Shown here in pieces: positions 32,440-42,995 of a DNA stretch of 64,000 nucleotides. The DNA is from Gemmatimonadota bacterium (GTDB lineage: Bacteria; Gemmatimonadota; Gemmatimonadetes; Gemmatimonadales; Gemmatimonadaceae), in contig JAQBPX010000032.1 of assembly GCA_028287305.1 (NCBI GenBank), forward strand, positions 62,001-126,000, read 5' to 3'. A model generated the notes under the pieces. It searched no databases. It had not been told where the DNA came from and was given only the letters and a program-made list of their open reading frames with translations. The translations under genes were made by a program, and so were the position numbers. Each line of letters opens with the position of its first letter. The first letter of the stretch is position 1.

Positions 32440-33593
32440 TGGCCGGCCTTCAGCAGCTGTCCGGCGATCACGAGCTGCTGCACCTCGGTGGCGCCTTCGT
32501 AGATCCGCAGCGCGCGAATGTCGCGATAGAGGCGCTCCACGGGGCTGCCGCTCACCACGCCCTCCGCGCCGAGCAGCTGGATGGCCGAGTCGATCACGCG
32601 CTGCGCGGCTTCCGTCGCGTACATCTTCGCCATGGCGGCCTCGCGCGTGACGCGAGCGGCTGTGGTATCGCGCACCCACGCCGCGCGATACACCATGAGG
32701 GCGCTCGCGTCGATCTCCGTTGCCATCTCGGCCAGCTTCACCTGCGTCAGCTGCAGGTCGCCCAGCGTGCGGCCGAACATCTCGCGACCCTTTGCGCGCG
32801 CGAGTGCCTCGTCGAATGCGCGACGCGCGAATCCGAGCGCGGCGGCCCCCACGGTCGTGCGGAAGACGTCCAACGTGCCGAGTGCGACGCGCAGTCCCTT
32901 GCCGACTGTGCCGATCACGCGGTCGGCAGGCAGGCGGCAATCGTCGAAGCGGATGTGTCCGAGTGGATGTGGCGCGAGGGTGGAGACCTGCCCGGTGACG
33001 GAGAATCCCGCGTCGCCAGACTCGACCACGAGCGCGACGAACGACTTCTCCTCGCCCGCCACTCGCGCGAACACCACGTACTGGTGCGCGATGCCCGCGT
33101 TGGAGATCCAGGCCTTCTCGCCGTTCAGGATCCAGTCGCTGCCCTCGCGAGTCGCGGTGGTGCGCATGGCGGAGACGTCCGAACCTGCGCCAAGTTCGGA
33201 GATGGCGAACGCCGAGATGGCCTCCCCGCGCGCGACGGCCGGCAGCCAGCGCTGCTTCTGCGCCTCATTGCCATAGAGCGAGATCGGGCCGGCGCCGAGT
33301 CCCTGCATGGCGAACGCGAACTCGGCCAGTCCATTCACTCGCGCGATGGACTCGCGGGCGATGCAGATGCTGCGGACGTCGAGACGCTCGTGGCGGCCGC
33401 CGTACGGTTTCGGCACTGAGAGCGAGAGCCAGCCCGCGTCGCCGAGCAGGCGCACGAGGCGGGTGGCGTCGGCGTTCACGTCGTGGTCGCCGTGAATGTC
33501 CGCCACGTTCGCGAGCGCCCAGTCGCGCATCTCTGCGGCGAGCGCGCGATGCGAGTCCTGAAAGAACGGCCAGCTGAAGGTCGCCTGGTGCAC
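32436..33593 (-). CDS. Acyl-CoA dehydrogenase
   Basis: A 385-residue flavin dehydrogenase begun at GTG 33593, two bases after the enoyl-CoA hydratase stop. Motifs: [44 protein letters not shown] (FAD), and the end [25 protein letters not shown] with a glycine next to the usual catalytic glutamate position (YEGATE, Glu). It would oxidise a ring-reduced acyl-CoA to an alpha,beta-unsaturated one, after the hydroxylase/reductase step. Confidence 0.88.
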   Translation of the reverse strand: MHQATFSWPFFQDSHRALAAEMRDWALANVADIHGDHDVNADATRLVRLLGDAGWLSLSVPKPYGGRHERLDVRSICIARESIARVNGLAEFAFAMQGLGAGPISLYGNEAQKQRWLPAVARGEAISAFAISELGAGSDVSAMRTTATREGSDWILNGEKAWISNAGIAHQYVVFARVAGEEKSFVALVVESGDAGFSVTGQVSTLAPHPLGHIRFDDCRLPADRVIGTVGKGLRVALGTLDVFRTTVGAAALGFARRAFDEALARAKGREMFGRTLGDLQLTQVKLAEMATEIDASALMVYRAAWVRDTTAARVTREAAMAKMYATEAAQRVIDSAIQLLGAEGVVSGSPVERLYRDIRALRIYEGATEVQQLVIAGQLLKAGQ

Positions 33594-33595
33594 GC

Positions 33596-34404
<809 letters not shown>

Positions 34405-34408
<4 letters not shown>

Positions 34409-36750
34409 TGCGTGCGTTTCTTCTCCAGTTGGCGCTCCAGTTGCACCCTGCCCAGATGATACTGCCGGGGCCACGCGGCGCCAGCGTAGCCGAGCTGCGC
34501 GGCGGCGTGCAGGGTCCACATGGGGTCGGCCAGGTGGGGACGGCCGATCGCGACCAGGTCGGCGCGGCCGGCGGCGATGATCCCGTTCACCTGGTCGGCC
34601 TCAGTGATGTTGCCGACGGCGATCGTGGGCAGGTGGCCCTCGTTGCGAACCAGGTCGCTGTAGGGCGTCTGGAAGAGTCGTCCGAAAATAGGCTTCGCAT
34701 CGCTCGCGGTCTGGCCGGTGCTCACGTGAATAACATCGGCGCCGGCGGCGATGAACGCCTTGCCGATGGCTACGGAGTCCTCGGCGGAGAGGCCGTCCTC
34801 CACCCAGTCGGTGGCCGAGATGCGGACCGACATGGGTCGCTCGGCGGGCCACTCGTTGCGCATCGCAGTGAAGACCTCGAGCGGGTACCGCAGGCGATTC
34901 TCGATGGAGCCGCCGTATTCGTCGGTGCGCTGGTTGCTCACCGGCGTGAGGAAGCTCGAGAGCAGGTAGCCGTGCGCGCAGTGCAGCTCGAGCATGTCGA
35001 AGCCGCTCTCGATGGCCATCTGCGTGGCGCGCACGAAGTCGTGCGTCACGCGGTCCATGTCGTCGCGCGTCATGGCGCGCGGGGCGGGGAGCTGGTCGTT
35101 ATATGCGACCGGCGAAGGGGCGATGGTCGGCCATCCGTTCGACTCGAGCGGCGCATCGGCGCCGCCCGGAAGCCAGGGGAGACGCGTGGCTCCCTTGCGG
35201 CCACTGTGGCCGAGCTGGAGGCAGATCTTCGCGCGGCTCCATTCATGGACGAACGCCGTAACCCGGCTCCAGTGCTCCATGTGCTGCTCGGAGTACATGC
35301 CCGTGCAGCCGAGCGAGATGCGCGCGTCGGGGCTGGGGCAGGTCATCTCGGTCATGATCAGCCCGGCGCCGCCGAGGGCGCGGGCGCCGAGGTGGACGAG
35401 GTGGAAGTCGTTGGGGAGGCCATCGGTCGCGGAGTACATGTCCATGGGGGCAAGGACTACGCGGTTTTCGAGGGTTACCGAGCGGAGGCGGAAGGGCGTG
35501 AACATCGGGGGGACTGCGGCTCTGACTGCAACGGCAGATCCCTCGCTTCGCTCAGGATGACCAACGGCGGCGACGGCAGATCCCTCGCTTCGCTCCGGAT
35601 GACTACTGGCCGCAAACCACCGCTCCACCCCCTCGACATACGACGAATCGCGCAACCGCAAGTTCTCATGGCTCACCCGCTGGCTGCGCGTGAGCAGCGA
35701 ATACGCGAACTGCTCGGGGGGGAGGTGGATGTAGCGCTTCACGTGCTCGAACCACTCCATGGAGTTGCGCGCCGCGTTCTGCAGCCGTAGCGACTCCGGC
35801 ATGCGCTCTGCCTCGTACGCAGCGAGCGCCTCGGAGATCCGCGCCTTGTCGTCCCCGATCTCGCCGAGCGCCAGCGCCAGCGAGATCGCGTCCTCCATCG
35901 CCAGCTTGGTCCCACTGCCGATCGAGAAGTGCGCGGTGTGCGCGGCATCGCCCACGAGCACGGTGTTCCCATGGAACCACCGCGCATTCTTCACGCGCGT
36001 GAAGCGCGTCCACGGGCTCGCCGTCATGTGCGCTGCATTCGACATGAGCTTGTGCCCGCCGAGCACGTGCGAGAAGAGCTTCTCGCACGCCTCGATCGTT
36101 CCATGCACGTTGAGCTGGTCGAGGCCCGCCGAGATCCACGACTTCTCGTCGCACTCCACGATGAACGTCGAGAGCTTCTCGTCGAAGCGGTAGCAGTGCG
36201 CCTGGAACACGCCGTGCTCGTTCTCCACGAAGTAGAAGGTGAAGGCGTCGAGGGGCAGGGTGGTACCGAGCCAGGTGAAGCGCGCGGGGCGCACGTCGAG
36301 GTCGGGCTCGAACCACTCCGCATGACGCGTGCGGATCGCGCTGTTCACCCCGTCGGCGGCGATCACGACGTCTGCGTCGAGGTCGGCCGTGACCTCGGTC
36401 TCGAACTGCAGCTCGACGCCGAGCTCACGCGCGCGCCCCTGCAAAATGCCGAGCAGCGTCCGCCTCGCGATCCCGCTGAACCCGTGCCCGCCGGAGGTGA
36501 TGCGGCGGTCGCCGACCCCCACGTCGATGTCGTCCCAGTGCGCGAAGCTGCCGGTGATCGCGCGAAAGGTGGGCTCGTCGGCCGCGCGGAAGTTCTCCAG
36601 GGTCTGGTCGGAGAACACGACGCCCCATCCGAAGGTGTCGGTGGGGCGATTGCGCTCGACTACGGTGATGCGGTGCGCGGGCCGCGCCTGCTTGAGCAGC
36701 AGCGCGGTGTAGAGGCCCGCCGGACCACCGCCGACGATGGTGATCTTCAC
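34405..36750 (-). CDS. Bifunctional aryl-CoA hydroxylase/reductase (salicylyl-CoA 5-hydroxylase / 2-aminobenzoyl-CoA monooxygenase-reductase type)
   Basis: The 781-residue fusion has a flavin monooxygenase (1-375: [50 protein letters not shown]) and an Old-Yellow-Enzyme reductase (about 410-775: [67 protein letters not shown]). Such fusions hydroxylate and, for anthraniloyl-CoA, reduce the ring. The linker (about 383-407) holds [10 protein letters not shown] twice, which is the translation of two copies of the dispersed hairpin repeat. It heads the five-gene operon; each downstream gene overlaps or nearly touches the previous one. Confidence 0.88.
35532..35602. repeat. Dispersed hairpin repeat, copies 3 and 4, inside a coding region
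   Basis: Two copies (35532-35561 and 35573-35602) stand in tandem, 11 bp apart. Read on the minus strand they encode [24 protein letters not shown] in frame with the hydroxylase/reductase. Period 41 bp with spacer makes the second copy shift by full codons relative to the gene. Confidence 0.85.
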
Positions 36751-36762
36751 GAGTCGCGGCGC

Positions 36763-37026
36763 CTACTCGTCGGGCGTGTCGCTCTCCTCGTCCTGCTCGC
36801 CCTCTTCGGGCTCCGCATCCTGCGGTCCGAGCTTGATGCCCGCGAGGTCAGGGTCTTCATCGCTCGTCTTGCGCAGCTCGGCGTTCTCGCGCTTGCGGGC
36901 GAGCTTCTCGTCCTTCTTCGCCTTGCGGTCCTGCTCCTTCTTGCGCTTCTCGAAGCTGTAATTGGGCTTTTTCGCCAGGGGGCCGGCTCCGTAAGGGGGG
37001 AGGTGTCTTGGGGTGAGACTCAACAT
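36763..37026 (-). CDS. Small charged hypothetical protein
   Basis: The sequence KKPNYSFEKRKKEQDRKAKKDEKLARKREN, followed by an acidic tail (DAEPEEGEQDEESDTPDE), is a well-known small conserved hypothetical type. The segment before LAKKP (MLSLTPRHLPPYGAG) looks like a poor N-terminus, so the real start may be a non-standard codon near 36966. A nucleic-acid-binding role is possible from the basic half. Confidence 0.5.
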   Translation of the reverse strand: MLSLTPRHLPPYGAGPLAKKPNYSFEKRKKEQDRKAKKDEKLARKRENAELRKTSDEDPDLAGIKLGPQDAEPEEGEQDEESDTPDE

Positions 37027-37038
37027 ACCACCCGCCGG

Positions 37039-37509
37039 TCATCCCCGCTCGGCAGCCCCGCCCTCGGAGGCGCCTTCCGCCTCGATGGCCGCCGAGAACA
37101 GGGCGCGAATCTCGGGGCTCACGCGACGCGGGCGCCCGGTGCGCGGGTCCACCGGCGCCCAGAGGGTCCGGCTCTTCGCGAGGACCCTGCCGTCATCCTC
37201 GCGGCGGATTTCGGTGAATCGCTCGAAGGTGAGCCCCTTCGCATGGCCCACGCGAGTGGCGATCACGAGCGCGTCGTGAAGCACGGCCGCGCCCTGGTAG
37301 TCCACCTCATGGCGCAGCAGCACCCAGGCGAGGTCCACGCGACACTCCGGCGGCACCAGCGAGTGCCAGTGCGCCGTGGCGATGTCCTGCACCCACTGGA
37401 CGTAGACCACGTTGTTCACGTGCTGCTGCTCGTCCAGGTCGGCGGCGGAAACGCGGAGCCGATGCTCGTAGCATGCCTCGGGTCGGCGCCCCGCCGCGGG
37501 GTCGGTCAC
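37039..37509 (-). CDS. Acyl-CoA thioesterase, hotdog fold (4HBT)
   Basis: The 156-residue protein has the 4HBT signature: LRVSAADLDEQQHVNNVVYVQWVQDIATAHW with the catalytic aspartate in DLDEQQHV, then LRHEVDYQGAAVLHDALVIATRV. Such enzymes split acyl-CoA to acid and CoA. With the second thioesterase below, it may recover CoA when the aromatic pathway is blocked. Confidence 0.8.
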   Translation of the reverse strand: MTDPAAGRRPEACYEHRLRVSAADLDEQQHVNNVVYVQWVQDIATAHWHSLVPPECRVDLAWVLLRHEVDYQGAAVLHDALVIATRVGHAKGLTFERFTEIRREDDGRVLAKSRTLWAPVDPRTGRPRRVSPEIRALFSAAIEAEGASEGGAAERG

Positions 37510-37520
37510 CTGCGAGCCTG

Positions 37521-37712
37521 CTACTCGAGCGACTGCTTCAGCTCACCGCCGACGGTCACGTCGCCGCGCAGGATCTGCTCCCACGTGTACGTCGAGCCGT
37601 TGCGACGGCCCTTCTCCACGAGCTTGATGCCCGTGGGCGAGAAGGTCACCATGTAGGCGGTGCCCTTGATGTCGATCTCGCGCTTCAGTTCCTTGTCGAG
37701 TTTCGTGGCCAT
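37521..37712 (-). CDS. Small conserved hypothetical protein
   Basis: 63 residues, KLDKELKREIDIKGTAYMVTFSPTGIKLVEKGRRNGSTYTWEQILRGD. The pattern of a short basic beta domain suggests binding to nucleic acid or protein, but I do not know the family. Confidence 0.55.
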   Translation of the reverse strand: MATKLDKELKREIDIKGTAYMVTFSPTGIKLVEKGRRNGSTYTWEQILRGDVTVGGELKQSLE

Positions 37713-37733
37713 CGGTGCTCCAGGTTTGGGTGG

Positions 37734-38132
37734 TCAGCGGCCGGCGGGGAGAATATAGCGCGCGAGGGCCTCGCGCATGTCAGGGGCGAGCGCACGCGAC
37801 TTCTGTGATGCATAATCGAAGCTCACGATCACGGAGCTCACGTCGGCGGCGAGCTGGTCGTTGGCGTAGATGCCCTGCGCCAGCTCGAAGCTCGAGTTGC
37901 CCACCTTCCTCACCCACGAATCCACGCGCACGGTGTCCAGGAAGGACACCTGCCTCCGAAAGTCTATCGTGAGGCTCGCGAGGATCATGTTCGACACGTG
38001 CTCGCCCATGGTGCGCAGCATCTCGAGGCGCCCCACCTCGGCGTACGCCGAGTAGCTCGTGTTGTTGATGTGGCCTTGCGCATCGGTGTCGGCAAAGCGC
38101 ACCTGCACACCGATCGTGTGTGGCTCGCCCAT
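37734..38132 (-). CDS. Acyl-CoA thioesterase, hotdog fold (YbgC-like)
   Basis: 132 residues from ATG 38132. VQVRFADTDAQGHINNTSYSAYAEVGRLEML carries the catalytic aspartate (FADTDAQGH), and SLTIDFRRQVSFLDTVRVDSWV follows as in 4HBT. The ATG shares a base with the stop of the DinB gene (TGATG), so they are coupled. Confidence 0.82.
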   Translation of the reverse strand: MGEPHTIGVQVRFADTDAQGHINNTSYSAYAEVGRLEMLRTMGEHVSNMILASLTIDFRRQVSFLDTVRVDSWVRKVGNSSFELAQGIYANDQLAADVSSVIVSFDYASQKSRALAPDMREALARYILPAGR

Positions 38133-38653
38133 CAGGCGTAGTCTTCGCGGATCTGGTCCGCATGCCGCGACGCATGCGCCCCCGCGAGTCCCAGCCACTC
38201 ATACATGTGCATGGAACCGAGCGCGGGGTGCGGCCTTGCCACCGCGCCGAGCGCGAGCCCGTCGCCGGTGAGGGCCGCCTGCTTCACCTGCTGCATCGAA
38301 GGCTCGACCAGCGCGAAGGGCTCGGCGGGGGTGTCGTGCGGATGCAGCGGCGCCGGCGCCACGAACTTCGTGTCTCGCGCACGCCACTTGTCGGGCTTCA
38401 TGCTGTCGAAGATGGAACTCGCATCGGTCTCGGCGGCGAGTCCCGCCGCCTTCGCCTCGGCAACCGCGAGCGTGAACATCTTCGCGATGCGGCCATTCAC
38501 CATCGCGACGTGATGCACCACCTGGTCGGCCGACCATCGTCCCGGCGCGGGCGCCGTGGCGCGACGCTCAACCGGCACGGCGTGGTAGGTGTCGCGCAGG
38601 TAGCGAACCTGCTCGTCGAGAAAGGAGAAGATCTCCTCGAGGCGGGGATGCAT
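38132..38653 (-). CDS. DinB-family protein
   Basis: ATG 38653 gives 173 residues. The four-helix DinB fold has metal-binding histidines: WSADQVVHHVAMV and HASRHADQIRE (HxxxH). DinB proteins are often bacillithiol- or glutathione-like thiol transferases. Four such genes are in this window. Confidence 0.72.
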   Translation of the reverse strand: MHPRLEEIFSFLDEQVRYLRDTYHAVPVERRATAPAPGRWSADQVVHHVAMVNGRIAKMFTLAVAEAKAAGLAAETDASSIFDSMKPDKWRARDTKFVAPAPLHPHDTPAEPFALVEPSMQQVKQAALTGDGLALGAVARPHPALGSMHMYEWLGLAGAHASRHADQIREDYA

Positions 38654-38666
38654 GACGTGGGCGCCG

Positions 38667-39209
38667 CTAGCGGTTGACGGCCACGACTTCCCACGTGGGG
38701 CACTGCGGAACCGACGGCCCGGGCTGGGTGGGCGCGCCCGCGTTGCGGGGAAGCGTGTCGGCAACGGCCATGAGCTCCACGTCGAACACGAGCGTGGACT
38801 TCGGCGGAATGGCCGGGGGCCGGCCGAGCTCACCGTAGGCGAGCTGGTACGGGATGATCAGGCGACGCTGCGCGCCCACCTGCATTCCCTCGAAGCCCAG
38901 GTCCCACCCGGCGATCACGCGTCGCGATCCCTGCGGAAAGGAGATCGGCGTGCGACGCTGGCCGTTGGGCATGGTGTCGCGGCTCGAGTCGAATTTCGTG
39001 CCGTTGGTGAGGTAGCCCGTGTAGTGCACGAAGACACACGTCTTCGGCCCGACCATGCGGCCCGTGCCGGGCATGACGTCGATGTACTGGAGCGCAAACG
39101 CGCTCTTCACGTCGCCCTTCACCTGGGGGAGCGTGCTCTTCTCGGGATGGTTGCGCGCGCAGGCACTTAGCGTGAGCGCGGCCGCGGCGAACAGGCTGTA
39201 GGATCGCAT
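38667..39209 (-). CDS. Lipoprotein FKBP-type peptidyl-prolyl isomerase
   Basis: 180 residues from ATG 39209, with a lipobox (ALTLSACAR). The FKBP fold: CVFVHYTGYLTNGTKFDSS, SFPQGSRRVIAGWDLGFEGMQVGAQRRLIIPYQLAYGELGRPPAIPPKSTLVFDVELM. All key active-site positions (Y, F, D, V-I, W, Y) are kept, so it should catalyse proline isomerisation in the periplasm. Confidence 0.9.
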   Translation of the reverse strand: MRSYSLFAAAALTLSACARNHPEKSTLPQVKGDVKSAFALQYIDVMPGTGRMVGPKTCVFVHYTGYLTNGTKFDSSRDTMPNGQRRTPISFPQGSRRVIAGWDLGFEGMQVGAQRRLIIPYQLAYGELGRPPAIPPKSTLVFDVELMAVADTLPRNAGAPTQPGPSVPQCPTWEVVAVNR

Positions 39210-39219
39210 GGCCGAGAAT

Positions 39220-40833
39220 CTAGGGGGTGCCGTAGTGCTCCGCGAACCGGGCGCGCAGCTCGGTCTTGCGGACCTTGCCGGTGCCCGTTTTCGGGAGCGC
39301 GTCGATGGCGAGGAAGTCGTCGGGCACCCACCACTTGGGAAAGTGCGTGAGCACATGCGCCTTGAGGCTCTCGGGCTCGACCGCTGCGCCGTTGCGCGCC
39401 ACGATCAGCGCGAGCGGACGCTCGGCCCACCGCGGATGCTGGATGCCGATCACCGCGGCCTCGGCCACGTCCGGATGGCCCATCAGGAAGTTCTCGAGGT
39501 GCACGCTGCTGATCCACTCGCCGCCGCTCTTCACGAGGTCCTTGCTGCGATCCTGCACCGTGATGCGCCCGTCGGCGCCGATGGTCACGATGTCGCCGGT
39601 CCTGAACCACCCGTCGCTCGTGAACTTGTCGGCGGCTTCCTCGTCCTCGTAGTAGCGCCCCACGATCCACGGGCCGCGCACCTCGAGCTCGCCCATGCTC
39701 GCGCCGTCCCACTGGGTTTCGCCCGCCTCGTTCACGGCGCGAATCTCCACGAACGGCCCCGGGATGCCCTGCGTCGCGCGGTAGGCGTAGCGCTCGTCGT
39801 CGCTCGCGCTCACCAGGTCGGCGCGGTCGCAGGCCACGCTGCCGAGCGGGGACATCTCCGTCATGCCCCAGCCCTGGACGATCCGCATGTGATGGCGCTC
39901 CTGGTACGCGCGAATGAGCGACTCGGGCACGGCGGACCCGCCGACCAGCATGTAGCGGATGAGCGAGAGGTCGTGTCCGGGATTCGCGTCGAGGAACTGC
40001 AGGATGCCGAGCCAGATGGTGGGGACGCCGGCGGTGACGGTGACCTTCTCGTTCTCGAACAGGTCGACGAGGCTCGCGGGATCGAGGAAGGGGCCGGGCA
40101 GTACCTGTCGCGCGCCGACCATCGCCGCGATGAAGGGAATTCCCCACGCATTCGCGTGGAACATGGGGACCACGGGCATCACCGTGTCGGTCATGCTCAT
40201 GGGCAGCATGTTGCCGCTTCCGCCCCCCAGGGTGTGCAGCACCAGTGAGCGATGTGAATAGAGCACGCCCTTCGGCTTGCCGGTGGTGCCGCTGGTATAG
40301 CAGAGCGCGGCGGCCTGGTTCTCGTCGGTGACGTCCGCGAAGGGCGCGGGCTCGTGCGCGGCGATGAGCGCGTCGAAGTCGAGCATTCCCTCGGGCGCCA
40401 CGCCGTCATCGCTGATGACGAGCACGTGCTCGATCTTCGTGCGGGCCCGGAATCCCTCGAGCACCGGCAGCAACGACTTGTCGACGAGGATCACGCGGTC
40501 GCCCGCATGGCTCGCGATGTACGCGAGCTCGTCGCAGTGCAGGCGCAGGTTGAGTGTGTGCAGCACAAAGCCCGAGCAGGGGAGCCCGTAGTATGCGGCC
40601 AGGTGGCGGTCGTGGTTCCAGCAGAGCGTGGCCACGCGGTCGCCCGACTTGAGGCCGAGCGAGGTGAGGGCCGCGCCGAGCTGCCGCCCTTTCCGGATGA
40701 CTTCGGCGTACGAGGTGGAGGTGCGGCTCTTGTCGCCGTTGCGCGAGACGATCTCGCGGGCGCCGTGGACGCGCTCGGCCTGCGCGAGGAGGGTCGTGAG
40801 GGTGAGCGGGAAGTCCATCATCAGGCCGCGCAT
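39220..40833 (-). CDS. Fatty-acyl-CoA synthetase (AMP-binding)
   Basis: 537 residues of the medium/long-chain acyl-CoA ligase type: LCYTSGTTGKPKGVLYSHRS (P-loop), MFHANAWGIPF, VQGWGMTEMSPLG, DGWFRTGDIVTIGADGRITVQDRSKDLVKSGGEWIS and LPKTGTGKVRKTELR with the adenylation lysine. It activates a fatty or aryl acid. It lies just below the FKBP gene start, 10 bp away, in the same direction. Confidence 0.88.
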   Translation of the reverse strand: MRGLMMDFPLTLTTLLAQAERVHGAREIVSRNGDKSRTSTSYAEVIRKGRQLGAALTSLGLKSGDRVATLCWNHDRHLAAYYGLPCSGFVLHTLNLRLHCDELAYIASHAGDRVILVDKSLLPVLEGFRARTKIEHVLVISDDGVAPEGMLDFDALIAAHEPAPFADVTDENQAAALCYTSGTTGKPKGVLYSHRSLVLHTLGGGSGNMLPMSMTDTVMPVVPMFHANAWGIPFIAAMVGARQVLPGPFLDPASLVDLFENEKVTVTAGVPTIWLGILQFLDANPGHDLSLIRYMLVGGSAVPESLIRAYQERHHMRIVQGWGMTEMSPLGSVACDRADLVSASDDERYAYRATQGIPGPFVEIRAVNEAGETQWDGASMGELEVRGPWIVGRYYEDEEAADKFTSDGWFRTGDIVTIGADGRITVQDRSKDLVKSGGEWISSVHLENFLMGHPDVAEAAVIGIQHPRWAERPLALIVARNGAAVEPESLKAHVLTHFPKWWVPDDFLAIDALPKTGTGKVRKTELRARFAEHYGTP

Positions 40834-40993
40834 TTCTTGGCTGGCTCCGCGGGGGGTGCGGAACTATGCCACTGAAACTGCCTCAACAGCAACTGCCGTA
40901 TGCCACGGGTTTCACGGGCGCCGGCTGCGCAGGCGCATCACTGCGATCAACCTGGCAGTGTCAGCCGCGCAGCGGCTCAGTGCAACCCGTGGC

Positions 40994-41914
40994 TCAAGGC
41001 TGTTGCTGTTTGGTTGTTTCAGTGACGGGCACGATCGCCCGGATCGCCCCAATCACGGCTACGAATGCCTCCCCAATCGGCGCCACTACGTCGAAGTGTC
41101 CTGCGCCTTCCACGCGATGTACCACGGCGCCGGTAGCGGCGGCGTACGACTCGCTCTGCGCAATCGGCACGATCGGGTCGGCGACGCCGTGTACCATGTG
41201 CACCGGCACCGAGAGCTTGCCTCGCTCGATCGGGCTCACGGCGGCATAGCGCGCAGCAACCTCGGCACGAACTCCCCCCATCAATGGCGTCACGCTCGAG
41301 TTGCACCCACCCGGCGCCGCTCCGTACGCGGCCATGTCCGTGATGCCGGCCAGGCTCACCACGCCCTTCACGGCGAGCGGCGCCGCGCCCAGCGAAGGCG
41401 ATCCGACCTCGCCCGTCCTCCGCGACGCGATCCACAGCGCCAGCTGCCCGCCCGCCGAGTGTCCCGCGATCACCACGCGTCCCGTGTCGAGTGCCGCGTG
41501 CGACGCCGCGAGTGTCCGCACGTAGTCGACTCCCGCCGCCGCATCGGAGAACGTGCCGGGCCAGCCACCGCCCTCGTCTCCCAGGCGGCGATACTCGATG
41601 GTCCACACCGCGTAGCCCTCCTTCGCGATGGCCGCGGCGAGCGGGGCGTTGTGCCTGAGGTCATACGCAGCGCGCCAGCATCCACCATGGATAAGCACCA
41701 CCACCGGCACCGAGTGCGCGCGTGCCGAGGCGAAGTTCGGCGGCAGTCGCAGCTCACCGAACTGCAGCGCATTCTCTCCATAGGCCAGCCGCTCGTCGGC
41801 GGCGGGCGCGGGCAACGCAGCGAGCTCGGAGTACTGGATCATGTGCGGAGCAGGACGTGATTGGGCGCCGGCGCAGGCCGTCGTCGCCATCAGGAGCAGG
41901 AGGACGCGCTTCAT
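40994..41914 (-). CDS. Exported alpha/beta hydrolase (esterase/kynurenine formamidase-like)
   Basis: ATG 41914 gives 306 residues with a signal peptide (RVLLLLMATTACAGAQ). The hydrolase motifs are VVVLIHGGCWRAAYD (HGG oxyanion), VVIAGHSAGGQLALWIA (nucleophile GHSAG) and VEGAGHFDVVAP (His). The HGGxW start resembles arylformamidase and esterase relatives. Given the nearby anthranilate-type operon, formylkynurenine is a thinkable substrate, but the signal peptide argues against. Confidence 0.8.
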   Translation of the reverse strand: MKRVLLLLMATTACAGAQSRPAPHMIQYSELAALPAPAADERLAYGENALQFGELRLPPNFASARAHSVPVVVLIHGGCWRAAYDLRHNAPLAAAIAKEGYAVWTIEYRRLGDEGGGWPGTFSDAAAGVDYVRTLAASHAALDTGRVVIAGHSAGGQLALWIASRRTGEVGSPSLGAAPLAVKGVVSLAGITDMAAYGAAPGGCNSSVTPLMGGVRAEVAARYAAVSPIERGKLSVPVHMVHGVADPIVPIAQSESYAAATGAVVHRVEGAGHFDVVAPIGEAFVAVIGAIRAIVPVTETTKQQQP

Positions 41915-42354
41915 TTCCCTTGCTTGAGGAGCTTCTTCGGCGCGGTGAGTGACCACGAATCCTTCACGAGCTCCGCGAGCTCATCCCAGTCGCACTTGTC
42001 GTCCAGCCACACGCCGATCCACCCACTCGGCCCCACGTACGGTGGCACGAAGAAGCGGGCGGGGGCCGCCGCCACCATGTACGACTGGTTGCCCGGCGCG
42101 GCCTTCAGCCACACCGAGGGCCGATGTCCACCGGCATGCGAGTTCTCCTCCGACGCCATCGCAAAGATCTTCACGGTGCGGAAGGTCGCCGAGCCCCACG
42201 CCTCCACCTCGTGCGAGCCCGGCAGCGCCAGGCAGATCTTGCGCAGCTTCGCGAGCGGTCGCGGGACCGCGGCCTTCTTGGGCGTCCCTCGCGCCGTGGT
42301 CGCCTGTTGTGGCGTCCCCTTCTTCTTCGCGACAGCCTTCTTCTTCGCAGCCAT
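41911..42354 (-). CDS. MmcQ/YjbR family protein
   Basis: ATG 42354 gives 147 residues. A basic Lys/Ala-rich tail (AAKKKAVAKKKGTPQQATTARGTPKKA) precedes the YjbR fold (LRKICLALPGSHEVEAWGSATFRTVKIFAMA, SVWLKA, YVGPSGWIGVWLDDKCDWDELAELVKDSW). YjbR proteins are DNA-binding-like with unknown role. The stop overlaps the hydrolase start. Confidence 0.8.
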   Translation of the reverse strand: MAAKKKAVAKKKGTPQQATTARGTPKKAAVPRPLAKLRKICLALPGSHEVEAWGSATFRTVKIFAMASEENSHAGGHRPSVWLKAAPGNQSYMVAAAPARFFVPPYVGPSGWIGVWLDDKCDWDELAELVKDSWSLTAPKKLLKQGK

Positions 42355-42356
42355 GA

Positions 42357-42995
42357 TCAGCGATGCAGCAAGGGATATGGATTCACCGCCGTGCCGCGCC
42401 ACCATGCCACGCTCGGACGGCCTCGCGCAATGGCGAAGTGCAGGTGCGGCGTGTTCGCATTCGCGTTGCCGCTCGTGCCCACGTAGCCGATCACCTGCCC
42501 CTGCCGGAGCGCCATCCCCGGCTGCAGGCCGTCGGCGTAGCGCTCGAGGTGACCGTACATCAGTACGAACCGGTCGCTCGCATCCGCCGCGTATACCATG
42601 TGCCCGCCCGCCACGCTCTCGTGCACCTTCATCAACTTGCCGTCGGCCGCCGAGAGCACCGGTGTCCCACGCGGCGCCAGGATGTCGATGGCCTCGTGCA
42701 CCCGTCCCCCGCGCGCCTCGGCGTATGCGTCATGCAGTGCGGACGACTGGACGCCCTGCACCGGGATGATCATCGCGCTCGCGAGCGCATCGAGCTCCAC
42801 CTGGCTCGCGGTGATCGGCGCGCTGTCCGCGCGCGCCGCGGCGGAGACGGGCTCCACGGCCGCGATGTCGGCAGGTGCCTCGATGCCGACCGCCGTGTCG
42901 CCTGCTGACTGCGACGTATCCGCCGTCGCGCCCGCGCCCGCACCTCCGCACGCGACAGCGAGCAGCAGCGTCGCGACGCTACGGGGCGATGGCAT
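42357..42995 (-). CDS. Lipoprotein M23-family metallopeptidase
   Basis: 212 residues. Lipobox LLAVACGG, linker, then the LytM/M23 domain: DAYAEARGGRVHEAIDILAPRGTPVLSAADGKL with the zinc ligands (H-x8-D), VLMYGHLERYADGLQPGMALRQGQVIGYVGTSGNA and the catalytic HLHF. It cuts peptide cross-links in peptidoglycan or supports another hydrolase. The start overlaps the next hydrolase gene's end by 17 bases. Confidence 0.88.
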   Translation of the reverse strand: MPSPRSVATLLLAVACGGAGAGATADTSQSAGDTAVGIEAPADIAAVEPVSAAARADSAPITASQVELDALASAMIIPVQGVQSSALHDAYAEARGGRVHEAIDILAPRGTPVLSAADGKLMKVHESVAGGHMVYAADASDRFVLMYGHLERYADGLQPGMALRQGQVIGYVGTSGNANANTPHLHFAIARGRPSVAWWRGTAVNPYPLLHR

